A DNA stretch of 22,103 nt from Eubacterium sp. (GCA_024696725.1 JAILGO010000049.1:1-22103); one strand, 5' to 3'; shown: positions 7,076 through 15,193, counted from the first letter of the stretch. Notes: generated by a model from the letters alone, not told the origin. Made by a program: numbers and translations.

Positions 7076-7957
7076 ATGATTGAATACGAAATTAAACCTT
7101 TAACGGATGAGGAAAAAGAACTCATTGAAAAAAAGCTCAGCGAATATGCTGATTCTATGGCGCCTTCCGTCCCCCGCACCGAAGAAGAACGGTTTGTCTA
7201 TAAAGTGGAGGACGAGGACGGCAAGGTAATCGGCGGGTGCATAGTAAACATTCACAAATGGGGAAGGGCTGTACTGGCACAGCTTTGGGTAAACGAACAG
7301 TACCGTCACAACGGTATCGGCTCAATGCTGATACGCGCCGCCGAACAGATTTCAAAAGAAAAAGGCTGTTACTACATTTGTCTTGGAACTCTGGACTTTA
7401 TGGCAAGACCGCTTTATGAAAAACACGGTTTTAAGGTGTTTACGGTTAACCACGATTTGCCGAAAGGACATACAGGCTGGTCTATGGCAAAACGGCTTGA
7501 TAAAAACGCTCCCGACTATACCCCGAAAAACAACAGTGCGGAGAAACGCTACACTGTCAAACCCGGAGGCGACGAAGACGCAAAAACCGTTGATGAAGGA
7601 CTTGACCGGTACTGTGATAGATTCATCCCTCCGAACAGTAGTGAAGATATCCCGCTTAACAGAAAGCTTGTTGACGCAGACGGAAATATTATCGCTGCCG
7701 TACTTGCCGAGGTTGATGCCGATATGAGCACCGACATTGACGGCGTATGGGTAGAAGAGCTTTACAGAAATAAGGGTATCGGCTCATATCTGCTAAGTCA
7801 GGTTGAGCGCGAAGCAAAGGAAAAAGGCACATATCTTTTTATAGGTAATGCGTGCGACTGGAATATTGACTTTTTCACAAAAAACGGTTATTCCGTCAGA
7901 GGTACTCTTGAGGACTATCCTAAAGGACACACCGCTTATGAGATTGAAAAAAAGTGA
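7076..7957 (+). CDS. tandem GNAT acetyltransferase protein (two fused domains)
   Basis: This 293-aa protein contains two GNAT N-acetyltransferase domains. The first (about 1-143) has the acetyl-CoA motif R77-HN-G80-I-G82, and the second (about 155-293) has R231-NK-G234-I-G236. Both end with the same short tail pattern, D-L/Y-P-K-G-H-T, at about 127-133 and 281-287, so the halves probably arose by duplication. Each half carries a 'xxLVDADGNII' or 'KVEDEDGKVIGG' beta-hairpin before the acetyl-CoA site. GNAT enzymes move acetyl from acetyl-CoA to an amine; the substrate here cannot be told. The ATG lies 1 nt after the upstream stop with a weak purine tract, suggesting translational coupling. The stop codon is inside the terminator stem at 7954-7980. 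Confidence 0.88.
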   Translation: MIEYEIKPLTDEEKELIEKKLSEYADSMAPSVPRTEEERFVYKVEDEDGKVIGGCIVNIHKWGRAVLAQLWVNEQYRHNGIGSMLIRAAEQISKEKGCYYICLGTLDFMARPLYEKHGFKVFTVNHDLPKGHTGWSMAKRLDKNAPDYTPKNNSAEKRYTVKPGGDEDAKTVDEGLDRYCDRFIPPNSSEDIPLNRKLVDADGNIIAAVLAEVDADMSTDIDGVWVEELYRNKGIGSYLLSQVEREAKEKGTYLFIGNACDWNIDFFTKNGYSVRGTLEDYPKGHTAYEIEKK

Positions 7958-7980
7958 CTGAATAATTCAGTCACTTTTTT
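7954..7980. terminator. bidirectional terminator shared by the feo operon and the histidine kinase gene
   Basis: A perfect 9-bp stem GTGACTGAA/TTCAGTCAC (7954-7962 with 7966-7974) has a TAA loop, a T6 run on the right and an A7 run on the left, so it works on both strands. The GNAT stop codon TGA (7955-7957) lies in the stem, and the kinase stop begins at 7981. Confidence 0.88.
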
Positions 7981-9205
7981 ATATGTTGAATATTACTGTA
8001 AACGTTGTTTTGCCGTTTTCGCTTTTAGCGGAGATTTGGGCGTTATGGCTCTGGCAGATATTCTTTGCAATAGCAAGCCCTAAGCCGTAGCGGTTCTCGT
8101 TTCTGTTACGGCTCTCGTCGGCGCGGTAAAAGCGCTCGAAGATACGCGCCTCCTCGCCCTTAGGTATTCCCTCGCCCTCATTAATTACGCTCAGGATAAT
8201 ATCCTTATCCTTTTTAAGCGTAACCTCTACGGTACCGCCCTTTTCGCTGTGCTTAACCGCGTTGTCGAGAAGAATTGAAACGAGCTGCTGAAGCCTCATT
8301 TCGTTCATATTAAGCATAATTCCGTCCTGAATATCGTCTTTTAACAGCACGCCCTTTTCAAACATAACGCCCTCAAAGGCAAGCACGCTCTTTTCAACGA
8401 GCTTTGAAAGGCTTGAAACCGTGCGCTGCCCGTTTTCCTCAACGCTTTCGCTTTTAGCAAGGTCGAGGAGGGCGGTTATCAGCTTATTCATTCTTTCGCT
8501 TTCGCTCTTTATATTATCAAGCCATTTTCTCTCGGAAGGGTTAATCTCAAGCGCGTCGGCGCTCGCCATAATTACGGAAAGCGGAGTTTTAAGCTCGTGA
8601 GAAGCGTCGGCAATAAACTGCTTCTGCTTTTCAAAGCTCTGCGCTACGGGCTCGGTAATCCGTTTAGTAATGATATTAGAAATGAGCGCAAAGAGTATCT
8701 CAAGCAGAACGTAGAGTAAAACGGAATAAAGCAGAGTCTGCTTAAGCTCCTCGTTGGCGGCAGAGTTATCCACTATCGTGATATAGCTCTGAGGCACGTA
8801 TTTATAAGAATAGCGCTCGGTATAAAGATTGCCTATTCTCTGTGAGCTTCCGTTACTTACAACCGTGGCGCAGAAGCTTTCGATTTTTTCCTCGTCATAG
8901 CTGTATCCCGAGTGGTCGATTACGGCTCTCACGCTGTTATCGGAGTTAAGAACGACGGTATAAATTACGCTGTCCATAAAACGGATATCACCGAGACCGT
9001 CGAAGTCGGGGTCCTTTGCGCCGCGGCTATCCATAATAATATCAAAGTCGCCTATCCCCATAACAGTAGTACGGTTCAGACTTCGCTCAACATTCTTTTT
9101 ATTACGGTTATAAAGCTGGGCGTTATACGTGCCGAACACGGCGGTTGTAATTACGCTCAGGATTATAAACACAAGAAGAAACACCTGCAGCTTCAGCCTT
9201 TTCAT
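7979..9205 (-). CDS. membrane sensor histidine kinase
   Basis: This 408-aa kinase has TM1 (about 7-27), an extracytoplasmic sensor region of about 130 residues with no recognised domain, and TM2 (about 157-180). A phospho-acceptor HisKA helix follows with H203 in 'DASHELKTPLS', then an HATPase domain: N-box N315 in 'LLDNAVKHS', G1 'EGEGIP' (343-348) and G2 'YGLGLAIA' (373-380). All catalytic boxes are intact. It autophosphorylates H203 and passes phosphate to the partner regulator. Its ATG overlaps the regulator's stop by 4 nt (ATGA), so the two are translationally coupled. The signal is unknown. The pair is divergent from the Rnf operon, so control of electron flow is possible but unproven. 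Confidence 0.93.
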   Translation of the reverse strand: MKRLKLQVFLLVFIILSVITTAVFGTYNAQLYNRNKKNVERSLNRTTVMGIGDFDIIMDSRGAKDPDFDGLGDIRFMDSVIYTVVLNSDNSVRAVIDHSGYSYDEEKIESFCATVVSNGSSQRIGNLYTERYSYKYVPQSYITIVDNSAANEELKQTLLYSVLLYVLLEILFALISNIITKRITEPVAQSFEKQKQFIADASHELKTPLSVIMASADALEINPSERKWLDNIKSESERMNKLITALLDLAKSESVEENGQRTVSSLSKLVEKSVLAFEGVMFEKGVLLKDDIQDGIMLNMNEMRLQQLVSILLDNAVKHSEKGGTVEVTLKKDKDIILSVINEGEGIPKGEEARIFERFYRADESRNRNENRYGLGLAIAKNICQSHNAQISAKSENGKTTFTVIFNI

Positions 9206-9885
9206 TCCGACATCTCCATTCTGTAGCCCATACCTCTTACCGCTTTAATATTCACCTTCGAGCCAACGGCCTTGAGCTTTCTTCTTATAAACGAAAGATA
9301 CGCCTCGAGGTTATTGCTCTCTATCTCGTTATCGTATCCCCATACCTTATCGTAAATCATATCTTTCGAAAGTATCTGGTTGGGATTTGAAATAAAGTAT
9401 TCGAGAAGCTGAAATTCCTTATTGATTACGGATATCTCCTCTCCCGTAGCGGTACACACAAGCTTCGAGGCTTTAGTTTTAAGCTGAATATCCGAAAACT
9501 CTATATAATCCTTAGGCACGTTTTTAACGTCCTGTCTCAGCTGAATATTCACCCTTGCGACAAGCTCGTCAATATGAAACGGCTTCGTTACGTAATCGTT
9601 AGCGCCGCCCGTAAGCCCTTCAAGCTTATCCTCGAGCTCGGTCCTTGCGGTGAGCATTATTACCTTAGTATCTATTTTTTCTTCGCGAAGCGTTTTAAGA
9701 ATTTCAAAGCCGTTCATCTTCGGAAGCATAACGTCAAGTACAATAAGGTCGTATATACCGCTTTCGGCGTTATAGAGTCCGTCCTCGCCGTCGGTGGAAA
9801 TATCGACCTCGTAATTCTCTTTTTTAAGTCTTGACGCCACTACGTCGGCGAGCCTGTACTCGTCCTCAACGATAAGAATACGCAT
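9202..9885 (-). CDS. OmpR/PhoB-type response regulator
   Basis: This 227-aa regulator has an N-terminal receiver (about 1-115) with the acidic pair E7-D8, phospho-acceptor D51 in 'LIVLDVMLPKMNG', T79 and K101 in 'YVTKPF'. A C-terminal winged-helix DNA-binding domain (about 130-227) ends in 'NIKAVRGMGYRME'. The start is ATG 9885: GAGGTGA is 5 nt upstream, and MRILIVEDE is the usual family opening. An in-frame GTG at 9894 overlaps the ribosome binding site and is rejected. It is first in the operon with the kinase and has a promoter at 9946-9974. Genes it controls are unknown. Inverted repeats in the shared intergenic region with rnfC (9989-10002, 10048-10060) are candidate binding sites. Confidence 0.93.
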   Translation of the reverse strand: MRILIVEDEYRLADVVASRLKKENYEVDISTDGEDGLYNAESGIYDLIVLDVMLPKMNGFEILKTLREEKIDTKVIMLTARTELEDKLEGLTGGANDYVTKPFHIDELVARVNIQLRQDVKNVPKDYIEFSDIQLKTKASKLVCTATGEEISVINKEFQLLEYFISNPNQILSKDMIYDKVWGYDNEIESNNLEAYLSFIRRKLKAVGSKVNIKAVRGMGYRMEMSE

Positions 9886-9945
9886 ATCAATCACCTCGCA
9901 TAACAGAGTAAATGGTATTTCTTAAATGAATATTAAATATGAATT

Positions 9946-9974
9946 ATTATAGCATAACGGCAAAGATATAACAA
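9946..9974 (-). promoter_or_regulatory. promoter of the two-component operon
   Basis: On the minus strand TTGTTA (9974-9969), 17 bp and an exact TATAAT (9951-9946). The leader is about 55 nt to the ATG at 9885. Confidence 0.6.
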
Positions 9975-9988
9975 TACGGTAAAAGATT

Positions 9989-10002
9989 GTTAAAAATTTA
10001 AC
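9989..10002. promoter_or_regulatory. inverted repeat GTTAAA-N2-TTTAAC, candidate regulator site
   Basis: Six-bp arms with a 2-nt centre lie 5 nt upstream of the rnf -35 box and 14 nt upstream of the two-component -35 box. Position fits an activator of rnf or an autoregulation site. Binding by the adjacent response regulator is inference only. Confidence 0.4.
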
Positions 10003-10007
10003 TTAAA

Positions 10008-10036
10008 TTGATTATTATATATTATTATGTTAAAAT
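10008..10036 (+). promoter_or_regulatory. extended -10 promoter of the rnf operon
   Basis: TTGATT (10008-10013), 17 bp and TAAAAT (10031-10036) preceded by TGT (extended -10). The leader is about 35 nt to the rnfC ATG. Confidence 0.6.
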
Positions 10037-10047
10037 AGGTCTGTTAG

Positions 10048-10060
10048 TGTAAATTTAACA
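10048..10060. promoter_or_regulatory. second near-palindrome TGTAAATTTAACA in the rnf leader
   Basis: Imperfect dyad lying just after the expected rnf transcription start. It shares the TTTAAC core with the site at 9989-10002. This is a repressor-type position. It is AT-rich, so chance is a real alternative. Confidence 0.3.
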
Positions 10061-10076
10061 GGAAAGGGATAACGCT

Positions 10077-11399
10077 ATGAAATTAAAAACCTTCAGAAAG
10101 GGCGTGCATCCGTTCGGCGGCAAGGAATATGCCAAGGACTGCGCTATTATAGCCCTTGAGCCTGAGGCTGAAATGGTTTACCCGATGAGCCAGAACCTCG
10201 GCGCGCCTTCAAAGCCTGTTGTTGCAAAGGGCGACCGCGTGCTTAAAGGTCAGCTTATCGCTGAGGCAGGCGGATTTATCGGCGCTCCGATATTCTCCTC
10301 CGTTTCGGGTACCGTAAAGGCTATCGAAAAAAGGCTCGTAATTAACGGCAGCCTTGTCGACAGCGTCGTTATTGAAAACGACGGACTCGACGAAGCGGTT
10401 GAGGGCTTCGGAGTCGAAAGAAAGCTTGAGGATATGTCGAAGGACGATATCGTAAACGCTATAAGAAACGCGGGTATCGTAGGTCTCGGCGGCGCAGGCT
10501 TCCCGACGGCGGTTAAGCTCACCCCTAAAAATGCAGACGATATAGACTATATAATCGTAAACGGCGCAGAGTGCGAGCCGTATCTCACCTCTGACTACCG
10601 TCTTATGCTTGAAAAGCCCGAGGAGATAGTTCTCGGTATTAAGGCAATGCTTAAGATTCTTCCTAACGCTAAGGCGGTAATAGGAATCGAGGCAAACAAG
10701 CCCGAAGCTATAAAGACGATGAGCGAGGTCGCAAAAATCGACGGAAGAATTGAGATTTGTCCTCTTAAGACGAAATACCCTCAGGGCGGCGAGCGTCAGC
10801 TTATCTACGCGGTTACAAGGCGTAAAATCAATTCAAAAATGCTTCCCGCCGACAAGGGCTGCGTAGTAGATAACGTAGGAACGGTATTCGCAATATACGA
10901 AGCGGTATATAAGAATATGCCGCTTATACATAATATCCTTACCGTTACCGGCGAGGCGGTCAACACCCCCGGTAACTTCGACGTACCTCTCGGCGTAAGC
11001 CACTCATACGTGCTTGAAAAGGCGGGCGGAGCAAAAAAGGAGACGCTTAAGTTTATCTCGGGCGGTCCGATGATGGGCTTTGCTCTCGGAAGCCTCGACG
11101 TACCCATAGTAAAGACCTCTTCGTCTGTTCTCGGCTACCTTCACGACGAGGTCGCCGATTCGCCCGAAACGCCGTGTATTCACTGCGGACGCTGTACGCG
11201 CGCCTGTCCCGAGTTGCTCGTTCCTCAGTTAATGGGAAGAGCAATGAAGAATCAGGACGTCGAGGAGTTCGCAAAGCTCGGCGGTATGGAATGTATCGAA
11301 TGCGGAAGCTGCGCTTACGTCTGTCCGGCAAAGATTCCGCTTACTCAGATGTTCAAGCTCGGAAAAATCAAAATCCGCGAAATGAACGCCAAAAAGTAG
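10077..11399 (+). CDS. rnfC: Rnf complex subunit RnfC
   Basis: This 440-aa peripheral subunit of the Rnf ferredoxin:NAD+ oxidoreductase carries the NADH-binding and flavin-binding part. An N-terminal RnfC barrel-like region begins 'TFRKGVHPFGGK'. A Rossmann-like region follows with 'GLGGAGFPTAVK' (about 140-151), then an SLBB-like segment. Two [4Fe-4S] motifs are at the C-terminus: C367-x2-C370-x2-C373-x3-C377 and C406-x2-C409-x2-C412-x3-C416. The protein passes electrons from the membrane subunits to NAD+ on the cytoplasmic face. Length is typical of clostridial RnfC, without the long Ala/Lys-rich tail of proteobacterial versions. It is the first gene of the operon, with GGAAAGG about 10 nt before the ATG. 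A 16-nt gap precedes rnfD. Confidence 0.97.
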   Translation: MKLKTFRKGVHPFGGKEYAKDCAIIALEPEAEMVYPMSQNLGAPSKPVVAKGDRVLKGQLIAEAGGFIGAPIFSSVSGTVKAIEKRLVINGSLVDSVVIENDGLDEAVEGFGVERKLEDMSKDDIVNAIRNAGIVGLGGAGFPTAVKLTPKNADDIDYIIVNGAECEPYLTSDYRLMLEKPEEIVLGIKAMLKILPNAKAVIGIEANKPEAIKTMSEVAKIDGRIEICPLKTKYPQGGERQLIYAVTRRKINSKMLPADKGCVVDNVGTVFAIYEAVYKNMPLIHNILTVTGEAVNTPGNFDVPLGVSHSYVLEKAGGAKKETLKFISGGPMMGFALGSLDVPIVKTSSSVLGYLHDEVADSPETPCIHCGRCTRACPELLVPQLMGRAMKNQDVEEFAKLGGMECIECGSCAYVCPAKIPLTQMFKLGKIKIREMNAKK

Positions 11400-11415
11400 A
11401 AAGGAGGAGCAGAGT

Positions 11416-12396
11416 ATGTATAATGTTTCAGTCTCACCGCACGTGAGAGATAAAAGCTCGTCGCAGAAAATAATGCTCGACGTCGCTATCGCCCTGCTTC
11501 CGACCCTCGGCTACGGCGTATATCACTTCTGGTCGGATTTCGGCGCAAGACCGCTTATGCTTATTCTTGTAAGCGTCGCGAGCTGCGTTGCTTTCGAAGC
11601 TCTTTTTGAGCTGATTACGAAAAGACCGATTACCGTGTTCGATTTTTCAGCGGTTGTTACGGGACTTATTATCGCCCTTAACCTTCCGCCCACGGCTACA
11701 TGGTGGATGCCCGTTTTAGGCTCGGCCTTCGGTATTATCGCCGCTAAGATGCTCTTCGGCGGACTCGGTCAGAATTTTATGAACCCTGCGCTCGCGGGCC
11801 GTTGCTTCCTCGTAATTTCCTTTACGCAGAGAATGACGAATTTCGCCGTTGACGCAACCTCGTCAGCGACTCCGCTCGCAGTAATGAAAAACGCCGATAC
11901 GCTTCCGAAAATGGATTTATTAAACCTATTTATCGGAAATCACGGCGGCTGTATCGGAGAGGTTTCGGCGCTTTGTATTCTTATCGGCGCGGCTTACCTT
12001 CTCGTTAAAAAGATTATCTCCCCCGTTATCCCCTGCGTATATATTCTTTCAACGGTTGCAATAATCGCGATTATCCGCTTTATATCAAAGGACGAGGTTA
12101 CGGTTAATTACCTTGTTGCCCAGGCGCTTTCCGGCGGTCTTCTCGCAGGCGCGTTCTTTATGGCAACGGACTATGTAACGAGCCCGATTACCTTCAAGGG
12201 CAAGATTATTTTCGCCCTTGTTCTCGGACTTCTTACGGCGCTTTTCAGAACTCTCGGCTCGACCGCAGAGGGCGTATCCTACGCTATAATAATCGGCAAC
12301 CTTCTCGTTCCGATTATTGAAAAGAAAACGATTTCTCTCCCCTTCGGCTGTGAAAGGGTTAAGAAAGTAAAGGCTGCAAAGGAGGAGAGTAAATAA
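11416..12396 (+). CDS. rnfD: Rnf complex subunit RnfD
   Basis: This 326-aa polytopic membrane subunit belongs to the NqrB/RnfD family with about nine to ten predicted TM segments. The covalent-FMN motif Dxx(s/t)gAT is present as D146-ATSSA-T152, where T152 is the expected FMN-linked threonine. Flavin attachment requires an ApbE transferase, which is not in this window. Conserved 'GQNFMNPALAGR' (about 119-129) and 'DYVTSPIT' (about 257) are family hallmarks. The subunit takes part in ion translocation coupled to electron transfer. AAAGGAGGAG lies about 7 nt before the ATG. The stop overlaps the rnfG start by 1 nt (TAATG), indicating coupled translation. Confidence 0.96.
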   Translation: MYNVSVSPHVRDKSSSQKIMLDVAIALLPTLGYGVYHFWSDFGARPLMLILVSVASCVAFEALFELITKRPITVFDFSAVVTGLIIALNLPPTATWWMPVLGSAFGIIAAKMLFGGLGQNFMNPALAGRCFLVISFTQRMTNFAVDATSSATPLAVMKNADTLPKMDLLNLFIGNHGGCIGEVSALCILIGAAYLLVKKIISPVIPCVYILSTVAIIAIIRFISKDEVTVNYLVAQALSGGLLAGAFFMATDYVTSPITFKGKIIFALVLGLLTALFRTLGSTAEGVSYAIIIGNLLVPIIEKKTISLPFGCERVKKVKAAKEESK

Positions 12397-13010
12397 TGGC
12401 TAAAACAAAATCCAACGCAGCAAAGAATATTATCGTTCTCTTTGTTGTTGCTCTTATCTCCGTTGCAATCCTCGCCGTACTCAATCAGGTTACAATGGAA
12501 CCGATTGCAAAGGCTGAGGAGGCTGCGCGTCAGGAATCGTATATGAAGGTTTATTCCGACGCTGACGAAATATCCGACCTTGAGGGCTTCGACGCAGCCT
12601 CCTTCGTTCCCGAGGACAAAGAGGCTAACGTAAAAATCAACGCCGTGCTTGAAGCTAAAAAGGGCGGCGAGAAAATAGGCTACGTAATCGACGCCTCCTC
12701 GCCCAACGGCTACGGCGGCGACGTACAGATTGCTCTCGGTATTACAAACGAAGGCGAGATAACCGACTTTACGGTAATCTCCGCCGCGAGCGAAACTCCC
12801 GGTCTCGGCGCAAAGTCGACCGAGGAGGACTTCCAGAAGCAATTCTCCGGTCTTTCGGCGCTTGTTCCCGTTGATTTCTCAAAGACGGGCGCTGACAGAA
12901 GCAAAAACGAATACGACGCAATCAGCGGCGCTACGATTACCTCAACGGCAGTTAAGCAGGCGGTAAACGAAGCGATTGCGTATTACAACAATAACCTGAA
13001 AGGAGAGTGA
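12396..13010 (+). CDS. rnfG: Rnf complex subunit RnfG
   Basis: This 204-aa subunit is anchored by one N-terminal TM helix (about 11-30), with an exported FMN-binding domain. The flavinylation motif D174-AISGA-T180 followed by ITST is intact, with T180 as the predicted covalent FMN site. 'SETPGLGAKSTEEDFQKQF' (about 132-150) is the conserved segment of the FMN_bind fold. It transfers electrons on the outer side of the membrane between RnfD and RnfA/E. AAGGAGGAG lies inside the end of rnfD, and the ATG shares one base with the rnfD stop. The size and domain layout are normal. Confidence 0.95.
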   Translation: MAKTKSNAAKNIIVLFVVALISVAILAVLNQVTMEPIAKAEEAARQESYMKVYSDADEISDLEGFDAASFVPEDKEANVKINAVLEAKKGGEKIGYVIDASSPNGYGGDVQIALGITNEGEITDFTVISAASETPGLGAKSTEEDFQKQFSGLSALVPVDFSKTGADRSKNEYDAISGATITSTAVKQAVNEAIAYYNNNLKGE

Positions 13011-13015
13011 GATAT

Positions 13016-13705
13016 ATGAAGGGTATTTTAGAAAGACTTTATAACGGTATCGTTAAAGAGAACCCGACCTTCGTGCTTATGCTCGGTATGTGTCCCACTC
13101 TCGCGGTTACGACAAGCGCTAAAAACGGTATCGGTATGGGACTCGCCACGATGGTAGTTCTCATTATGTCAAACCTTATGATTTCACTTTTGAGAAAAAT
13201 CATTCCCGACGCGGTCCGCGTTCCCGTTTACATTACGATTATCGCCTCGTTCGTTACGGTAATCGAAATGGTAATGCACGCTTACGTCAAGGATTTATAC
13301 GACAGCCTCGGAATCTACATTCCGCTTATCGTCGTTAACTGTATCATCCTCGGCAGAGCGGAATCCTACGCTAATAAAAACAAGCCGCTCCTTTCGATTT
13401 TCGACGGCGTCGGAATAGGAATCGGCTTCACAATCGGACTTACGCTCATAGGTCTTGTAAGAGAGCTTCTCGGTAACGGAACAATCTTCGGCTTACAGAT
13501 TATGCCCAAGAGCTACGAGCCTATCGCAATATTCATTATGGCGCCCGGCGCGTTCTTCGTTCTTGCAATGCTCTGCGCCGTTCAGAACAAGCTTAAGCTT
13601 AAAGGCGCTAACCGCCACGTCAAGGGCGACGGCGGCTGCGGCGGCGACTGCTCAAGCTGTCCTATGAAAGAATTAGAGGAAAAGGAGGCGACGGACAATG
13701 TCTAA
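13016..13705 (+). CDS. rnfE: Rnf complex subunit RnfE with Cys-rich C-terminal tail
   Basis: This 229-aa polytopic subunit of the NqrD/RnfE family has about six TM helices. C26 ('MLGMCPTLA') and C109 ('VVNCIILG') are the conserved cysteines that, with those of RnfA, hold a [2Fe-2S] cluster inside the membrane. The start is ATG 13016, 10 nt after AAGGAG. An in-frame GTG at 13007 sits too close to that site. After the last helix there is a cytoplasmic tail, 'GDGGCGGDCSSCPM' (about 205-217), with C208, C212 and C215. This is not part of the core family and could bind metal. The gene overlaps rnfA by 8 nt. Confidence 0.95.
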   Translation: MKGILERLYNGIVKENPTFVLMLGMCPTLAVTTSAKNGIGMGLATMVVLIMSNLMISLLRKIIPDAVRVPVYITIIASFVTVIEMVMHAYVKDLYDSLGIYIPLIVVNCIILGRAESYANKNKPLLSIFDGVGIGIGFTIGLTLIGLVRELLGNGTIFGLQIMPKSYEPIAIFIMAPGAFFVLAMLCAVQNKLKLKGANRHVKGDGGCGGDCSSCPMKELEEKEATDNV

Positions 13706-14288
13706 TACGGCAAGCACATTATTCTTAGTATTGATTTCTACTGCGCTTATCAATAACGTTGTTCTCGCGCAGTTCCTCGGTATCTGTCCCTTCCTCGGCG
13801 TTTCAAGAAGCACTAAAACCGCCGCCGGAATGGGCGGAGCGGTAATCTTCGTTATTACTATAGCCTCTGCCGTTGCGGCAGTGCTTTACAAGTTCGTTCT
13901 TGTAAGATTTGAGCTTGAATACTTAAAGACAATCGTTTTCATTATGGTTATCGCCTTCCTCGTTCAGCTCGTTGAGCTCTTCCTCAAGAAGTTCGTTCCC
14001 CCGCTTTACAAGGCGCTCGGCGTTTACCTTCCGCTCATTACTACAAACTGCGCCGTTTTAGGCGTTGCGCTCACTAACGTTCAGAAGGATTACGATATTC
14101 TTACGAGCATTATCTCGGGCTTCGGTACGGCGGTTGGCTTCTGTGTTGCGATTGTAATTATGGCGGGTATCCGCGAAAAGACAGAAAACAATAACTTCCC
14201 CAAGGCTTTTAAGGGAACTCCCGCAGTTCTTCTCACGGCCTGTCTTATGTCCATAGCCTTTTACGGCTTCGGCGTATTACCGAAATAA
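13698..14288 (+). CDS. rnfA: Rnf complex subunit RnfA
   Basis: This 196-aa polytopic subunit of the NqrE/RnfA family has about six TM helices and inverted topology relative to RnfE. C30 in 'AQFLGICPFLG' and C118 in 'LPLITTNCAVLG' are the intramembrane [2Fe-2S] ligands shared with RnfE C26 and C109. The start ATG lies 8 nt inside the rnfE end, with AAAGGAGGCG about 8 nt upstream. Length and motifs are canonical. A 12-nt gap precedes rnfB. Confidence 0.96.
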   Translation: MSNTASTLFLVLISTALINNVVLAQFLGICPFLGVSRSTKTAAGMGGAVIFVITIASAVAAVLYKFVLVRFELEYLKTIVFIMVIAFLVQLVELFLKKFVPPLYKALGVYLPLITTNCAVLGVALTNVQKDYDILTSIISGFGTAVGFCVAIVIMAGIREKTENNNFPKAFKGTPAVLLTACLMSIAFYGFGVLPK

Positions 14289-14300
14289 GGAGGATAAGAT

Positions 14301-15104
14301 ATGGATTCAAAAGCAATCATTATAGCTATCGTTGTACTTGCAGTCGTTGCTTTGATAATCGGCATTATCCTCTCGGTAGCCGAAAAGCTGTTCAGAGTTG
14401 AGGTCGACGAAAAAGAGGTTGCCGTTCGCGCGGAGCTTCCCGGCTCAAACTGCGGCGGATGCGGCTTTGCAGGCTGCGACGCTCTCGCCGCGGCTATTGC
14501 CAAGGGTGAGGCTCCCGTTACTGCGTGTCCCGTCGGCGGCTTACCCGTCGCCGAAAAAATCGCGGCTATTATGGGACAGGAGGTCGGCGAGATGGAGCGC
14601 AAGGTAGCTTACGTCAAGTGCGACGGCTACTGCGAAAACAGGACGAGCGATTATAATTACTTCGGAATCGACTCCTGCGTTTACGCCTCAAAAATGCCCG
14701 GCTCAAGCCCGTACGCCTGTAAGTACGGATGTCTCGGCTTCGGCTCCTGCGTTAAGGTCTGCGACCATAACGCGATAAGGATTATCGACAAGAAGGCTGT
14801 CGTTGACGAGAGTCTTTGTATCGCCTGCGGTAAGTGCCTTAAGGTATGCCCTCACAACCTTATCGAGCTTATCCCCGCAGACAGCAAATACCGCGTACAG
14901 TGCTCGTCACAGGCTCGCGGAAAGGACGTTAAGAACGCCTGCACGTCGGGATGTATCGGCTGCTCGCTTTGTAAGCGGAACTGCCCGAGCGACGCGATTA
15001 TATTTGAAAACAATATCGCTAAGATTGATTATTCAAAGTGCACGCAGTGCGGTCTCTGCGCTGAAAAGTGTCCCGTAAAGATTATTAAGCTTTACAATAA
15101 CTGA
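14301..15104 (+). CDS. rnfB: Rnf complex subunit RnfB, ferredoxin-accepting
   Basis: This 267-aa subunit has an N-terminal TM helix (about 5-27) followed by Fe-S domains. The characteristic RnfB cluster motif has C51, C54, C59 and C76. Further ferredoxin-like groups are C140/C144/C150/C154, C173-x2-C176-x2-C179-x3-C183, C218-x2-C221-x2-C224-x3-C228 and C247-x2-C250-x2-C253-x3-C257. That gives about five potential [4Fe-4S] clusters. RnfB takes electrons from reduced ferredoxin and feeds the membrane subunits. AAGGAGGA is 6 nt before the ATG. It is the last gene of the operon, followed by the terminator at 15115-15143. Order C-D-G-E-A-B is the clostridial arrangement. Confidence 0.97.
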   Translation: MDSKAIIIAIVVLAVVALIIGIILSVAEKLFRVEVDEKEVAVRAELPGSNCGGCGFAGCDALAAAIAKGEAPVTACPVGGLPVAEKIAAIMGQEVGEMERKVAYVKCDGYCENRTSDYNYFGIDSCVYASKMPGSSPYACKYGCLGFGSCVKVCDHNAIRIIDKKAVVDESLCIACGKCLKVCPHNLIELIPADSKYRVQCSSQARGKDVKNACTSGCIGCSLCKRNCPSDAIIFENNIAKIDYSKCTQCGLCAEKCPVKIIKLYNN

Positions 15105-15114
15105 TAACTGAAAG

Positions 15115-15143
15115 GGCAGGCTTTACGCCTGCCTTTTATTCTT
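15115..15143 (+). terminator. terminator of the rnf operon
   Basis: GGCAGGC (15115-15121) and GCCTGCC (15127-15133) form a perfect 7-bp stem with a TTTAC loop, followed by TTTTATTCTT. It starts 11 nt after the rnfB stop. Confidence 0.85.
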
Positions 15144-15164
15144 TAATAAATTTCAAAAAAACAG

Positions 15165-15193
15165 TTGACAATCATTAATAAATCTGTTATTAT
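15165..15193 (+). promoter_or_regulatory. strong promoter of the tRNA-Asn locus
   Basis: Exact TTGACA (15165-15170), 17 bp and TATTAT (15188-15193). The expected start near 15200 gives a leader of about 113 nt before the mature tRNA. The leader contains the tRNA fragment at 15220-15243. A second TATAAT-like box (15308-15313) abuts the tRNA but has no good -35. Confidence 0.65.
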
